64,000 bases of DNA from Belliella calami (lineage in GTDB: Bacteria; Bacteroidota; Bacteroidia; Cytophagales; Cyclobacteriaceae), in NCBI RefSeq assembly GCF_022549695.1, contig NZ_JAKZGS010000015.1:1-64000 (forward strand). Direction: 5' to 3'. The notes below the pieces were generated by a model. That model was not told the DNA's origin. It saw nothing but the letters and a program-made list of their open reading frames with translations, and made no database searches. A program made the position numbers and the translations under genes. Shown here piece by piece: positions 56,328 to 64,000 of the stretch; the stretch's first letter is position 1, and each line of letters starts with the position of its first letter.

Positions 56328-56381
56328 TCAGCTGATTGACAATGCTAAAAACACATTTGTTTCACAAAAAATTATTTTAAA

Positions 56382-56945
56382 ATGGAAAATTCAAAGAACC
56401 ACAACGAAGGATTAGTAGATAAAACTTCTGAAAAAAGAGTACTTACAGGTATGTTCAGTGACAGACAAAGTACTGAGAAAGCTTACAATACACTTCATGA
56501 AAGGGGGTATTCACAAGAGGAAATCAACTTGATCATGTCAAATGACACCAGAAAGAAGCATTTTGATGATGATGCCTCCAAGGAAACAGAAATAGGAACC
56601 AAAGCTGCTGAGCATGCTGGCAAAGGTTCTGCAATCGGTGGTACACTGGGAGCAATTGCTGGGGTAGTCGCTGCAATCGGTACTAGTGTTGCAATTCCTG
56701 GGCTTGGTATATTAATCGCAGGTCCTATAGCAGCGGGATTGGCAGGTGCAGGTGCAGGTGGTCTTGCTGGTGGTGTTATTGGAGCCTTGGTTGGTTCTGG
56801 TATCCCAGAAGCAAGAGCAAAATTATATGAATCTGGAATTGAGGATGGCAATGTAGTCATCTCTGTAACTCCAAAAAATGAAGAAGACGCCAAGTTTTTG
56901 GAAGAAAATTGGAAAACAAACCGAGGTGAAGAAATTCACTGGTAG
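56382..56945 (+). CDS. YflT-like stress protein with glycine zipper
   Basis: 187 residues. N-terminal segment VLTGMFSDRQSTEKAYNTLHERGYSQEEINLIMS is the general-stress 17M/YflT-type fold. A long glycine/alanine zipper (about 80-142, GKGSAIGGTLGAIAGVVAAIG and GAGAGGLAGGVIGALVGSG) could insert in or line a membrane. The C-terminal strand DGNVVISVTPKNEEDAKFLEE completes the fold. Members respond to general stress in several phyla; partner unknown. Confidence 0.82.
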   Translation: MENSKNHNEGLVDKTSEKRVLTGMFSDRQSTEKAYNTLHERGYSQEEINLIMSNDTRKKHFDDDASKETEIGTKAAEHAGKGSAIGGTLGAIAGVVAAIGTSVAIPGLGILIAGPIAAGLAGAGAGGLAGGVIGALVGSGIPEARAKLYESGIEDGNVVISVTPKNEEDAKFLEENWKTNRGEEIHW

Positions 56946-56957
56946 AATCTAAATACC

Positions 56958-56998
56958 AAATATGCGAAGAGCTTGAGACAAGCTTTTCGCATATTTAT
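56958..56998 (+). terminator. Strong intrinsic terminator
   Basis: An 18-pair stem (56958-56975 with 56979-56996, one G-U) with a 3-base loop lies 12 bases after the stress protein stop codon. The T-run is short, so some read-through to the DUF4142 gene is likely. Confidence 0.8.
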
Positions 56999-57019
56999 TA
57001 AAACTAAACCAACTATTAT

Positions 57020-57637
57020 ATGAAAACAATAATCAATTTAAAATCTATCCTGATCTACACCTTATGTCTGGCAGGACCGATATTCTTGGCATATTCTTGC
57101 ACTGAAAATAAAACTTCAGATTCCAAGGATATCGCACAGGAAGAAAACATGGCAAAGTTGACCAATGATGACAAAACAATTGTGGTTATCGACAATGATA
57201 GTGACACGCAGTTTTTGATGGATGCAGCAGAAATGCAATTGGAAGAAATCAAATTGGGTCAACTTGCGCAGCAGCATGGTGATTCTGAGCATGTAAAAGA
57301 ACTGGGTAAGATGATGGAAAATGATCATTCCAAAGCACATGAAGAATTGGTGGCACTAGCACGGTCCAAATCAGTTTCTATCCCTACCACAGCTACAGAA
57401 GATACTCAAAAAGCTTATGATAAATTAGCGGATGAAAAAGGAAATGAATTTGGGAAATCTTATAGCAAAATGATGGTAGATCATCATGAAGATGCTATAG
57501 ATAAGTTTGAAAAAGCATCCAAGGATTCTGAAGATCCAGAAATCAGAGCTTGGGCTACTGAGAAACTGCCAAGTTTGAGAGCTCATTTGTCTCACGCTGA
57601 AGCTTGTAAAGAAAAATGTGAAAAAATGAAATCTTAA
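57020..57637 (+). CDS. DUF4142 lipoprotein
   Basis: 205 residues. A signal peptide ending in a lipobox (LAYSC, Cys at about 27) makes it a lipoprotein. The rest is the four-helix DUF4142 domain: FLMDAAEMQLEEIKLGQLAQQHG, VKELGKMMENDHSKAHEEL and MMVDHHEDAIDKFEKASK, with conserved His pairs (ENDH, DHHE) that could bind metal. DUF4142 (ferritin-like) proteins are frequent in stress-linked clusters. Gene begins 74 bases after the YflT-like gene with a terminator between. Confidence 0.87.
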   Translation: MKTIINLKSILIYTLCLAGPIFLAYSCTENKTSDSKDIAQEENMAKLTNDDKTIVVIDNDSDTQFLMDAAEMQLEEIKLGQLAQQHGDSEHVKELGKMMENDHSKAHEELVALARSKSVSIPTTATEDTQKAYDKLADEKGNEFGKSYSKMMVDHHEDAIDKFEKASKDSEDPEIRAWATEKLPSLRAHLSHAEACKEKCEKMKS

Positions 57638-57970
57638 TATTTAGGTTTCGGAATATTTGAAATATCCTAGATTCAACAATGGTTTTTGTAAAGAATGTAG
57701 ACTCTGCAAGAGATCATGAATCGAATGAATTTTGATACTTTTAGTTTCACAAATACAGCAGACTTTGTTTGCTGTATTTTTTTGTTTTTTCAAGTTGCTG
57801 ACGACTTTGAAAATTGTAATTAAAAGATCTTTTTTTTGAAAACAGATTTTTTAATCAACAGATGCAGCTATCTACTTTGATCAAAATACTTGTATGCTCA
57901 ATAATGCATGAAAAAATGGCAGGATTTTGGTTTTAAGAATTGATTATTTCACCTATAAATCATCAACTAT
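57638..57970. other. Intergenic region, 333 bp
   Basis: Holds the DUF4142 gene terminator (57751-57783) and AT-rich sequence in front of the HMA-AraC gene. TACTTTG near 57873-57879 is one T short of the -7 consensus. No gene seen. Confidence 0.55.
57751..57783 (+). terminator. Strong intrinsic terminator
   Basis: A stem of about 13 pairs (57751-57763 with 57767-57779) with a 3-base loop is followed by at least seven T. It lies 113 bases after the DUF4142 stop codon. Confidence 0.85.
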
Positions 57971-58531
57971 ATGAAAATCTATGTTAAAAATATGGCTTGT
58001 GAAAGCTGCAAGCTTGTAGTGAAAGAAGCTTTGGAAGAATTGGATATTGAAGTAGAGAAAGTGGACTTGGGTGAAATCGATACAAAAGAAGATGTATCCG
58101 ATGAAGATAAAAAGAAGCTGAATGACAAAATCAAGAAAGTAGGACTGGAGCTGCTAGAAAAAAGACAGGGAATCTTGATTGAAAAAATCAGGAAAGTCAT
58201 AATTGATTATGTCTATAATTCAGAAGATAAGCCACATAGAAATTTCTCTGTACTTCTCAGTGAAGAACTGAATAATAGCTACCCATATTTGGCAAATTTT
58301 TTCTCAGAAATAGAAGCAACCACCATCGAACAATACATTATAGCTTTGAAAGTAGAAAGAATCAAGGAGCTCATTATATTTGGCGAAGATACATTGTCAG
58401 AAATCGCTGATAAGCTACATTATAGCAGCGTAGCACATTTATCTGCACAATTCAAAAAAGTCACAGGTCTTACGCCATCTCATTTCAAAGCCTTAAAAGA
58501 AAAAAGAAGGATTTCGATACAGAACATTTAA
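57971..58531 (+). CDS. HMA-like domain fused to AraC-type HTH
   Basis: 186 residues. Residues 1-65 have a heavy-metal-associated fold pattern with Cys10 and Cys13 in KNMACESCK, as in copper-binding domains. The C-terminal ~100 residues are an AraC HTH (IEQYIIALKVERIKELI, then LSEIADKLHYSSVAHLSAQFKKVTGLTPSHFKAL). A one-protein metal or thiol sensor with DNA-binding output is the obvious reading, but no metal genes are adjacent. Related proteins are seen in Bacteroidota near stress genes, from memory. Confidence 0.82.
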   Translation: MKIYVKNMACESCKLVVKEALEELDIEVEKVDLGEIDTKEDVSDEDKKKLNDKIKKVGLELLEKRQGILIEKIRKVIIDYVYNSEDKPHRNFSVLLSEELNNSYPYLANFFSEIEATTIEQYIIALKVERIKELIIFGEDTLSEIADKLHYSSVAHLSAQFKKVTGLTPSHFKALKEKRRISIQNI

Positions 58532-58655
58532 TGGCATTGCAAGATATTTGGTTTTATAAATCAAATGGAATGAACCAGAAGCGAGATGAGATGTGAGATA
58601 TGACTCAATTAAGGTCTTTTTCAATACCACTAAGTTGACACCTATAAACAGGATG

Positions 58656-59072
58656 TCATTTTCTCCAAGTAAAAATATAGAGCATGATCACTTTGGAATA
58701 ACGCAAACTCCATGGTACCGTAACTACCGCAGGAACGAATATCATCAAGTAATAAACCCAAAGCGGAGGATTACTGAAAATAAAATAGGTCAGGAGACCA
58801 AAAACCACAAACAATGCTACACCAAAAGCATAAGTGAGAAACATTGAGATTTGATAAAACCCGGGTTCGGGCATAAACTTGAATCCACAATTGGGGCATG
58901 CTTCCTTAAGTTCATTGAATCTTGAGAGATCTGTAGCCTTTGATTTGAACATCTGTCCTTTTGTACAAATTGGACATTTACAGGCAGCCATGGATTGCCA
59001 AAGATTTCCTTTGACAATGCTTTTTGGTAAAGTGTCAGAATGATTTGCTTTTTGATAACCTTTGCTTTCCAT
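58656..59072 (-). CDS. DUF983 membrane protein with zinc ribbon
   Basis: 138 residues. The pattern CKCPICTKGQMF...CPNCGFKFMPEPGFYQISMF followed by two transmembrane helices (about 78-98 and 103-122) is the DUF983 family. The CPxC pairs should form a zinc knuckle. Unknown function; some relatives lie near cytochrome oxidase genes. Gene stands alone, between the AraC-type regulators. Confidence 0.9.
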   Translation of the reverse strand: MESKGYQKANHSDTLPKSIVKGNLWQSMAACKCPICTKGQMFKSKATDLSRFNELKEACPNCGFKFMPEPGFYQISMFLTYAFGVALFVVFGLLTYFIFSNPPLWVYYLMIFVPAVVTVPWSLRYSKVIMLYIFTWRK

Positions 59073-59181
59073 CTCTTTTGAATCTTATTTCACTTGCAAA
59101 TTTCGATAATTATCTTTTTTATACTTATAAGAAAAGTAGCAAGTATTAGGATGATTCAGACATGTCTGTTAATTTTAAAAT

Positions 59182-60054
59182 ATGAAAAGTGTATTTCCAA
59201 TCTTAAATATCGATCAGTTTCCAGCGGAGCGGAATGGCGAATTTTATGCAAATGACATTCGAAGTCACATCGATCTGCACCATCATCATATCAGCAAACC
59301 GCATAAGCATGATTTTTACCTGACTGTCATTTTTACCAAAGGGAGTGGCTTTCATGAAATTGATTTCAACTCATACAAAGTAACTGCGGGTTCTGTATTT
59401 TTGCTCAAGCCTGGCCAAACCCACTTTTGGGACTTGTCAGATGATATTTCTGGCTATGTGATTTTGCATAGTAAGCTGTTTTTTGACCTGAATTACTCCA
59501 AAAGATCAATTGATAATTTTCCGTTTTTCTATTCCGTCCAAAACGATCCAAGTATTTATCTTGACTTGGAGAATATGGAGGAAGTCGTACAGATTTTTAG
59601 AGCAATAAAAAATGAATATGATTCTGATAAAATTTTCAAACATCAGAAGATCGGTAGTCTGACAGACTTGCTCTACATTGCATTGAGCAGAGTGTATCAG
59701 TCAAAAATCAGTGTTTCTGGACATCATTCAGGGATTCAACTTGAGCAGTTGAGAAAGTTGGAATCCCTCATTGATCAAAATTATTTATCTGAAAAATCAG
59801 CGGCTTTTTACGCAGAACGGATGAATATTAGCTCTAGGCATCTCAATAGAATAATTCAAAATCTTTTGGGGAAAACCACAACAGATTTGATCTTAGAAAG
59901 GGTGATGCTTGAGGCACAAAGACTTTTGTCCGCTTCAAAGATGACAGTTGCGGAATTGACCGGTTTTCTTGGTTATGAAGATCAATCTTACTTTTCGAGG
60001 TTGTTCAAAAACCGGCTTGGTGTCACTCCGACAGAATTTAGCAAGAGGTATTGA
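59182..60054 (+). CDS. AraC family regulator with cupin domain
   Basis: 290 residues. N-terminal cupin-like region (about 1-150) starts FPILNIDQFPAER with the His-rich HLHHHHISKPHKHDFYLTVIFTKGSG, likely binding a small ligand. C-terminal AraC HTH (about 190-290): YAERMNISSRHLNRIIQNLLGKTTTDLI and GFLGYEDQSYFSRLFKNRLGVTPTEFSKRY. Typical of carbohydrate- or catabolism-responsive activators. Possible targets are the GyrI-like/DUF1801 pair on the opposite strand; unproven. Confidence 0.93.
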   Translation: MKSVFPILNIDQFPAERNGEFYANDIRSHIDLHHHHISKPHKHDFYLTVIFTKGSGFHEIDFNSYKVTAGSVFLLKPGQTHFWDLSDDISGYVILHSKLFFDLNYSKRSIDNFPFFYSVQNDPSIYLDLENMEEVVQIFRAIKNEYDSDKIFKHQKIGSLTDLLYIALSRVYQSKISVSGHHSGIQLEQLRKLESLIDQNYLSEKSAAFYAERMNISSRHLNRIIQNLLGKTTTDLILERVMLEAQRLLSASKMTVAELTGFLGYEDQSYFSRLFKNRLGVTPTEFSKRY

Positions 60055-60056
60055 AA

Positions 60057-60410
60057 TCATAATGAAGTGTAGAGACTCAAACCTTCCTTGAGGATTTCTT
60101 CGATTGTCTGTACGGGCAAATCCAAATTTGGATTTACCCTAAAGATTTTCATTCTTTTTCTACTTCCTTTTTCCAAAGCTTCATGCTTGATTAGATTTCC
60201 ATCTACCATCAAGATATATGGTTCATCAATTTTTTTGTCGATCCACAGATAACAGAAGATTTTTTTCTTATAGTAAAAACAAGGCATTCCGTACTTGATT
60301 GTCTCGGAAATGTCTTTGTTTTGTCCAAGGATAATGCTACGCAATGCAAGCAAACAACTCTTGTTTGGTTATGGTTTATTAAGATAGCAGTTGAGAATCC
60401 CTTCAGCCAT
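60057..60410 (-). pseudogene. DUF1801 gene broken by one in-frame stop codon
   Basis: The reading frame is complete except for a TAA at 60369-60371. From ATG 60410 the product reads MAEGILNCYLNKP, stop, PNKSCLLALRSIILGQ, and continues with KYGMPCFYYKKKIFCYLWIDKK and MKIFRVNPN. Family members have Glu or another residue in the PEPNKS motif, so a single G-to-T change (GAA to TAA) explains the break. Without the first 13 codons a start at TTG 60353 would give 98 residues missing only a short helix. The ATG is five bases from the stop codon of the GyrI-like gene upstream, so the pair was one operon. Suppression or a sequencing error cannot be excluded. Confidence 0.8.
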
Positions 60411-60415
60411 TTTGA

Positions 60416-60874
60416 TTATTTTACGGCTATAAATATGTCAATTTCGGCTGCTTCTTGGTTTTGGGATTTTTCTCCATAAACTTCAAAATCAGCTGTGTAG
60501 CGCCTTGGTAAATCTGAATTCCAAATTTTCAACCATTCCTCATATACGATATTATCCTCTAAGTTACCTTTTGCAGTGAACTTCTTATAGGTTTTGCTTT
60601 CAATTTTTTTTCCTACCATTCCTTCCGGAATACTTTCCAAGGAACTTACTTTACAGCCTAATATGGCTGTGTAAGGACGAGTATGATCTTTTTCGTAATC
60701 AGTGTAAATACAATAAACCGAATCTTCGATTCTATTGGGGATTTTTGCCATGATGCTTTCCTCAAAAAACTTCCCCCAAATCGCAGGCATATCTGTAGCT
60801 GCTTGACTATTTTCATTTGAGGTTCTTACAGAGATTCCGATTACCATAAAAGGCTCTAAAGTGATGTTATCCAT
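60416..60874 (-). CDS. GyrI-like/AraC effector-binding domain protein
   Basis: 152 residues of a single GyrI-like small-molecule-binding domain: VIGISVRTSNENSQAATDMPAIWGKFF, then VYCIYTDYEKDHTRPYTAILGCKV, then TYKKFTAKG and IFIAVK at the end. Such stand-alone domains bind drugs or lipids and often sit with AraC genes, as here. Upstream gene of a two-gene operon with the broken DUF1801 gene. Confidence 0.87.
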   Translation of the reverse strand: MDNITLEPFMVIGISVRTSNENSQAATDMPAIWGKFFEESIMAKIPNRIEDSVYCIYTDYEKDHTRPYTAILGCKVSSLESIPEGMVGKKIESKTYKKFTAKGNLEDNIVYEEWLKIWNSDLPRRYTADFEVYGEKSQNQEAAEIDIFIAVK

Positions 60875-61101
60875 TTCTATTTTTTTTGTTCGATGGTAAA
60901 ACTAAGAAGCTTCTGTGACAGCCCTATGTCAAGGGTTTCCAAAACTTTTACTTTTCAGGAAAATAGTGAAGCAAACTTTTTCATAGTTGATTGCCATATT
61001 TCAGTTTGACGGAATCTTATAAACATGAAAGTTTGAACAATCACTAAACTATAAAATCATTTTTAAAGACTCACAAATGATCTTGAAGCAAAAAAAAATC
61101 T

Positions 61102-61491
61102 CTATAAGAAATATGTCAAGCTTCTACCGTTTTTATCTGATTTGATGATATTATTGTTTTTCAAATGAGAAAGCCGGACCGAAATTGATTTTTCGATTTT
61201 TTTCAATTCAATTTTTGGTTCAAGCACTTGCAAATGATTCAGAATATCTTGCTTGTCACCTGATTTGATTTCATTCAATGCATACAATATTTTCTTATCC
61301 ATTTTCAGTTTGCTCGAATAAGAATTGGGTATTTCCTTATCTATAGTTGGAGTGAAGCTATAATTAGCTGTAGAAAAATCGGTACCTGTAATAGCATTTA
61401 AGGCTACTTCAACTTTTTCCAATTCTTGCTTCAAGCTTTCCCTTTTTGATTTAAGGAACATTATTATTTCCTCTTCTGATACCTCTCCCAT
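61102..61491 (-). CDS. Small coiled-coil/winged-helix protein, unknown
   Basis: 129 residues. A short coiled coil (about 5-35, FLKSKRESLKQELEKVEVAL) is followed by a linker and a C-terminal winged-helix-like region (KKILYALNEIKSGDKQDILNHL and then IEKSISVRLSHLKNNNIIKSDKNGRSLTYFL). The last part resembles the DNA-binding end of MarR- or ArsR-type proteins. Not recognised at family level. Single gene. Confidence 0.65.
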   Translation of the reverse strand: MGEVSEEEIIMFLKSKRESLKQELEKVEVALNAITGTDFSTANYSFTPTIDKEIPNSYSSKLKMDKKILYALNEIKSGDKQDILNHLQVLEPKIELKKIEKSISVRLSHLKNNNIIKSDKNGRSLTYFL

Positions 61492-61656
61492 AACTGATGA
61501 ATATTTTGAATAATTGGATAAATATAAGTATTCCTTGAAATGGCCTTTTAGTTACTTAAATAAAATTGCCACCACACAGCAAAAGTATAATTAATATATT
61601 TTAATCTATGTGTTTTTTTAAATAAATATTGATTAATCAAATTTCGATCAAACTCT

Positions 61657-61761
61657 ATGAGAGTGCTTATCGTAGGTAAAAGTGGTGTCATACTAAAAAG
61701 AAATAAATTAATTGCGTTACTAAATTCTTTAAAAAGGATATTCGATTTTGAATTTCATTAA
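61657..61761 (+). CDS. Possible 34-residue leader peptide
   Basis: ATG 61657 to TAA 61759-61761 encodes MRVLIVGKSGVILKRNKLIALL and then LNSLKRIFDFEFH. The first strand looks like the beginning of a receiver (RVLIVG). It ends 22 bases before the ATG of the TetR gene. It could be a leader peptide, a remnant, or chance. Weak support. Confidence 0.3.
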   Translation: MRVLIVGKSGVILKRNKLIALLNSLKRIFDFEFH

Positions 61762-61783
61762 TAAAAAAAGCAAAGCTATAATT

Positions 61784-62383
61784 ATGGATCATAGAGAAAA
61801 GGAATTGAAGTTATTTTTGGCAATCGAAGAACTTTTTCTAACTAATGGACATGTGTCACTTGGTATTAATAGAGTAGCAAAAAAATCAGGTTTAGATAAG
61901 TCTTACATTTATCGAAAATATGGTTCTTTTGAGAGCTTACTTGAGAAGTATTTCAAACAAAAGGACTTCTGGTCAACCAAAGTCGATCAAATGAGCCAAG
62001 CCATCATTCCTGATAGTCCTTTTACTTTCAAACAGATTATTGATTTTTATTTGCATAAGCAATTCGATTCTATTTTGTCGGATGAACAGCTGCAAAAACT
62101 GATGATTTGGAGTATTTCCGAAGAGAATGATCTGATGAAATCATTTGTATCAAAAAGGGAAAAGGTAGGAGAAGGTCTGTTTGAAATGTCTGGAGAATTT
62201 TTGAAAGATTTACCCATCGATTTCAGGGCTGTTTCTGCAATAAATGTTGCTGCCATCTATTATCTATCCTTACATGCCGCAACTAATAATGGTACTTTCT
62301 GTGGTTTGAATCTGAATGATAAAGAAGATCAAGACAAAATCAAGAAAGCAATTTCTTATATCAATGGTGTATTTTTGAAATAA
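61784..62383 (+). CDS. TetR/AcrR family regulator
   Basis: 199 residues from ATG 61784 (the frame opens at TTG 61748). N-terminal HTH: LAIEELFLTNGHVSLGINRVAKKSGLDKSYIYRKYGSFESLLEKYF. The C-terminal ligand domain is helical and divergent (DSILSDEQLQKLMIWSISEEN, VAAIYYLSLHAATNNG). Ligand and targets unknown; no permease or enzyme is beside it. Confidence 0.88.
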   Translation: MDHREKELKLFLAIEELFLTNGHVSLGINRVAKKSGLDKSYIYRKYGSFESLLEKYFKQKDFWSTKVDQMSQAIIPDSPFTFKQIIDFYLHKQFDSILSDEQLQKLMIWSISEENDLMKSFVSKREKVGEGLFEMSGEFLKDLPIDFRAVSAINVAAIYYLSLHAATNNGTFCGLNLNDKEDQDKIKKAISYINGVFLK

Positions 62384-62988
62384 GTTTTAAGCTTTTATGT
62401 ATGACCGCAATATTTACCCATGACAAATCAATAATCATTCAGTCATGAAATTTTAAAAAAAATATAAAATGCTACAATCCAATTTGTTGCGTATTTTTTT
62501 AGTATTTTTTTTTATAAATTAAAATAAGATAAAATAAAAATAATTATATTTAAATATTGATCTGAAAGGTTTGATGAAACTCTTGGTGTTAGCTTCAAGA
62601 AGTTTCAAAACTAAAAGAACACAATAATTTAATTTCAATTAGAAAAAGTACTTCAAAATTTTAGATACAGCGGTTCCTTTTTTCATTTAATAGAAAATGG
62701 TTTCACCCATTTTGCACAGCCTGTAAAATTTATTTGCAGGCTGATTTTTGTTTTGGTAAGAAGGCAAAAATCAAAGCACTTTTGAATAATTACTTCCTGT
62801 CATTTTTAACAACATCCAAATTAAAGAAGACCAATGAATGCAACAAAAAGTACATCCATTGGTCTTTATCCCATAGAACATTTCAACATTATCATTCTTA
62901 ACATTTTCCTAATCGCTCAATTCCAAAATTCTACAAGATTCGCTTTACCTTCGGTATTTATCATTCACATTTTACAAATATTTCACCA
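62384..62988. other. AT-rich intergenic region, 605 bp, with hairpins
   Basis: No gene. 62480-62560 is almost only A and T. A terminator-like hairpin lies at 62717-62749 and another stem at 62827-62836/62857-62866. The 62570-62620 stretch also folds (TGAAACT with AGTTTCA). Either a long 3' region of the TetR gene or an unannotated small RNA plus the alkaline phosphatase leader. Confidence 0.5.
62717..62749 (+). terminator. Intrinsic terminator-like hairpin
   Basis: An 11-pair stem (62717-62727 with 62733-62743, one G-U) with a 5-base loop is followed by ATTTTTG. It is 333 bases after the TetR stop codon, too far to be its ordinary terminator, which raises the chance of a separate short transcript. 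Confidence 0.65.
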
Positions 62989-64000
62989 ATGAGAAGACGG
63001 GATTTCTTTAAAAATGGACTTCTAACTACAGTAGGTTTCAGTGTATTGGGTTCAAGACCAATCATTGCAAAACCGAATCACTATGCTGCTGACAAAGCTA
63101 AAAATATTATTTTCTTGGTTTCCGACGGTATGAGTTCAGGGACTTTGAATATGGCAGATCTATTGATGCGTCACAAATTAGGCAAAGCATCAAACTGGAT
63201 TTCTCTATATGAATCAGGTACTGTAAGGAGATCCTTGATGGATACAGCTTCTGCAAATTCCTTCGTGACAGATTCCGCAGCTGCGGGTTCTGCATGGGGT
63301 GGAGGCAACAGGGTAAATAATGGTTCACTGAATATCGGTCCAAACGGTGAAGAATATAGACCTATTCTACAAAAATTCAAAGAAGAAGGAAAGGCAGTTG
63401 GCTGTGTGACTTCAGTACAGATTACACATGCTACTCCAGCTTCTTTTTGTGTAAATCAAAACAGCAGAAATTCCATGCCGCAAATAGCAGTGGATTATCT
63501 CAAGCTGAAATTTGATGTGATGATGGGAGGGGGGCGTGAGTTTTTTGATCCTTCCAAGCGCTCGGATGGGAGAGATTTGTATTCAGAATTTGAAGGAAAT
63601 GGTTACGAAGTCGTAAAGGATAAATCGGAAATGCTAAATGCGACAGGCACAAAACCTGTGTTGGCAGTTTTTTCGGAAGATGGCTTACCTTATGCGATTG
63701 ATAGGGAAAACAATGAAGAACTGAAAAAGTCCATCCCAAGCCTGGCCGAAATGACTAAAAAGGGGATTGAGTTGTTGAGCAAAAATCAGAATGGTTTTGT
63801 GATGCAAGTAGAAGGAGGTAAAGTGGACTGGGCAGCCCACGGTAATGATGCCTCAGCCTTGCTTTATGATCAAGTTGATTTTGACGAAGCAGTAGGAGTA
63901 GCGATGGATTTTGCGATGAAGGACAAAAATACTCTCGTCATCATTACCACAGATCATGGCAATGCAAACCCAGGATTGTTCAACCCAGGACCAAAGAATG
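62989..64000 (+). CDS. Alkaline phosphatase (PhoA-type), 3' end outside window
   Basis: 337 residues visible from ATG 62989, running off the right edge in frame. The N-terminus MRRRDFFKNGLLTTVGFSVLG is a twin-arginine signal, so it is exported folded. Catalytic features of the PhoA superfamily: metal Asp46 in FLVSDGMSS, nucleophile Ser96 in TDSAAAGSAWGGG, and the zinc motif TTDHGNANPG near residue 325. The family supplies phosphate from phosphoesters. Regulation by phosphate is plausible but no Pho-type box was recognised. Confidence 0.9.
   Translation, partial: MRRRDFFKNGLLTTVGFSVLGSRPIIAKPNHYAADKAKNIIFLVSDGMSSGTLNMADLLMRHKLGKASNWISLYESGTVRRSLMDTASANSFVTDSAAAGSAWGGGNRVNNGSLNIGPNGEEYRPILQKFKEEGKAVGCVTSVQITHATPASFCVNQNSRNSMPQIAVDYLKLKFDVMMGGGREFFDPSKRSDGRDLYSEFEGNGYEVVKDKSEMLNATGTKPVLAVFSEDGLPYAIDRENNEELKKSIPSLAEMTKKGIELLSKNQNGFVMQVEGGKVDWAAHGNDASALLYDQVDFDEAVGVAMDFAMKDKNTLVIITTDHGNANPGLFNPGPKN

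Overview
The window looks like chromosome of a Bacteroidota member, most likely Cytophagales/Cyclobacteriaceae. The grounds are AT-rich intergenic DNA, Bacteroidota-type -7 motifs (TAnnTTTG), type IX secretion factors (a PorU2-like C25 peptidase with a PorV2-like barrel), TPR-membrane-LuxR regulators, SusC-like outer membrane signatures, and many Bacteroidota-restricted families (DUF2027-Smr, DUF2911, DUF4142, DUF983, C-terminal FDGxxW-type surface modules). Genus assignment is inference. No rRNA, tRNA, CRISPR array, insertion sequence or prophage was seen.

Layout. 1-8958: three exported surface proteins in a row, separated by hairpin terminators: a repeat protein with 98-residue units (5' end outside the window), a 1877-residue protein with three concanavalin/LamG-like modules, and a 171-residue secreted protein. 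9227-13913: a regulator island with two TPR-transmembrane-HTH proteins, a free-standing HTH protein made of only their C-terminal part, and a receiver-like protein lacking its phosphoacceptor. 14412-16560: an Omp85/D15-type barrel, a VF530-type DNA-binding protein and the 3' half of a beta-CASP metallo-beta-lactamase gene (pseudogene). 16627-18870: PadR regulator plus PspC-domain membrane protein. 19272-25417: porV2-porU2. 25529-30834: DedA/VTT-type membrane protein, PLP trans-sulfuration enzyme, then photolyase, Smr nuclease and an unknown protein in one operon. 31086-39597: tamB diverging from tsaD, a two-gene AAA ATPase/DUF4276 module that looks inserted, and smpB. 39651-44477: HNH protein, hybrid histidine kinase with HPt, NtrC-type sigma-54 activator, small exported protein. 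44946-49458: long PurF-type amidotransferase; TauE/SafE permease, ATP-grasp protein and stand-alone response regulator in one operon. 49665-54802: M42 peptidase, DUF2911 protein, ferredoxin-reductase-like flavoprotein, TonB-dependent receptor. 55128-62383: mostly stress and regulatory genes (DUF2975/HTH pair, YflT-like glycine-zipper protein, DUF4142 lipoprotein, HMA-AraC fusion, DUF983, AraC, GyrI-like, a DUF1801 gene broken by one stop codon, TetR). 62989-64000: start of an alkaline phosphatase running off the window.

How they fit together. The TPR-TM-HTH proteins next to the surface-protein genes suggest envelope-state sensing coupled to surface-protein expression. PorU2/PorV2 could act in anchoring exported proteins. 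The least explained units are the AAA/DUF4276 pair (candidate defence module), the ATP-grasp/receiver/TauE operon (candidate undescribed metabolic system), and the regulator island. A degenerate intergenic repeat family recurs at several places, once at the broken end of a pseudogene.
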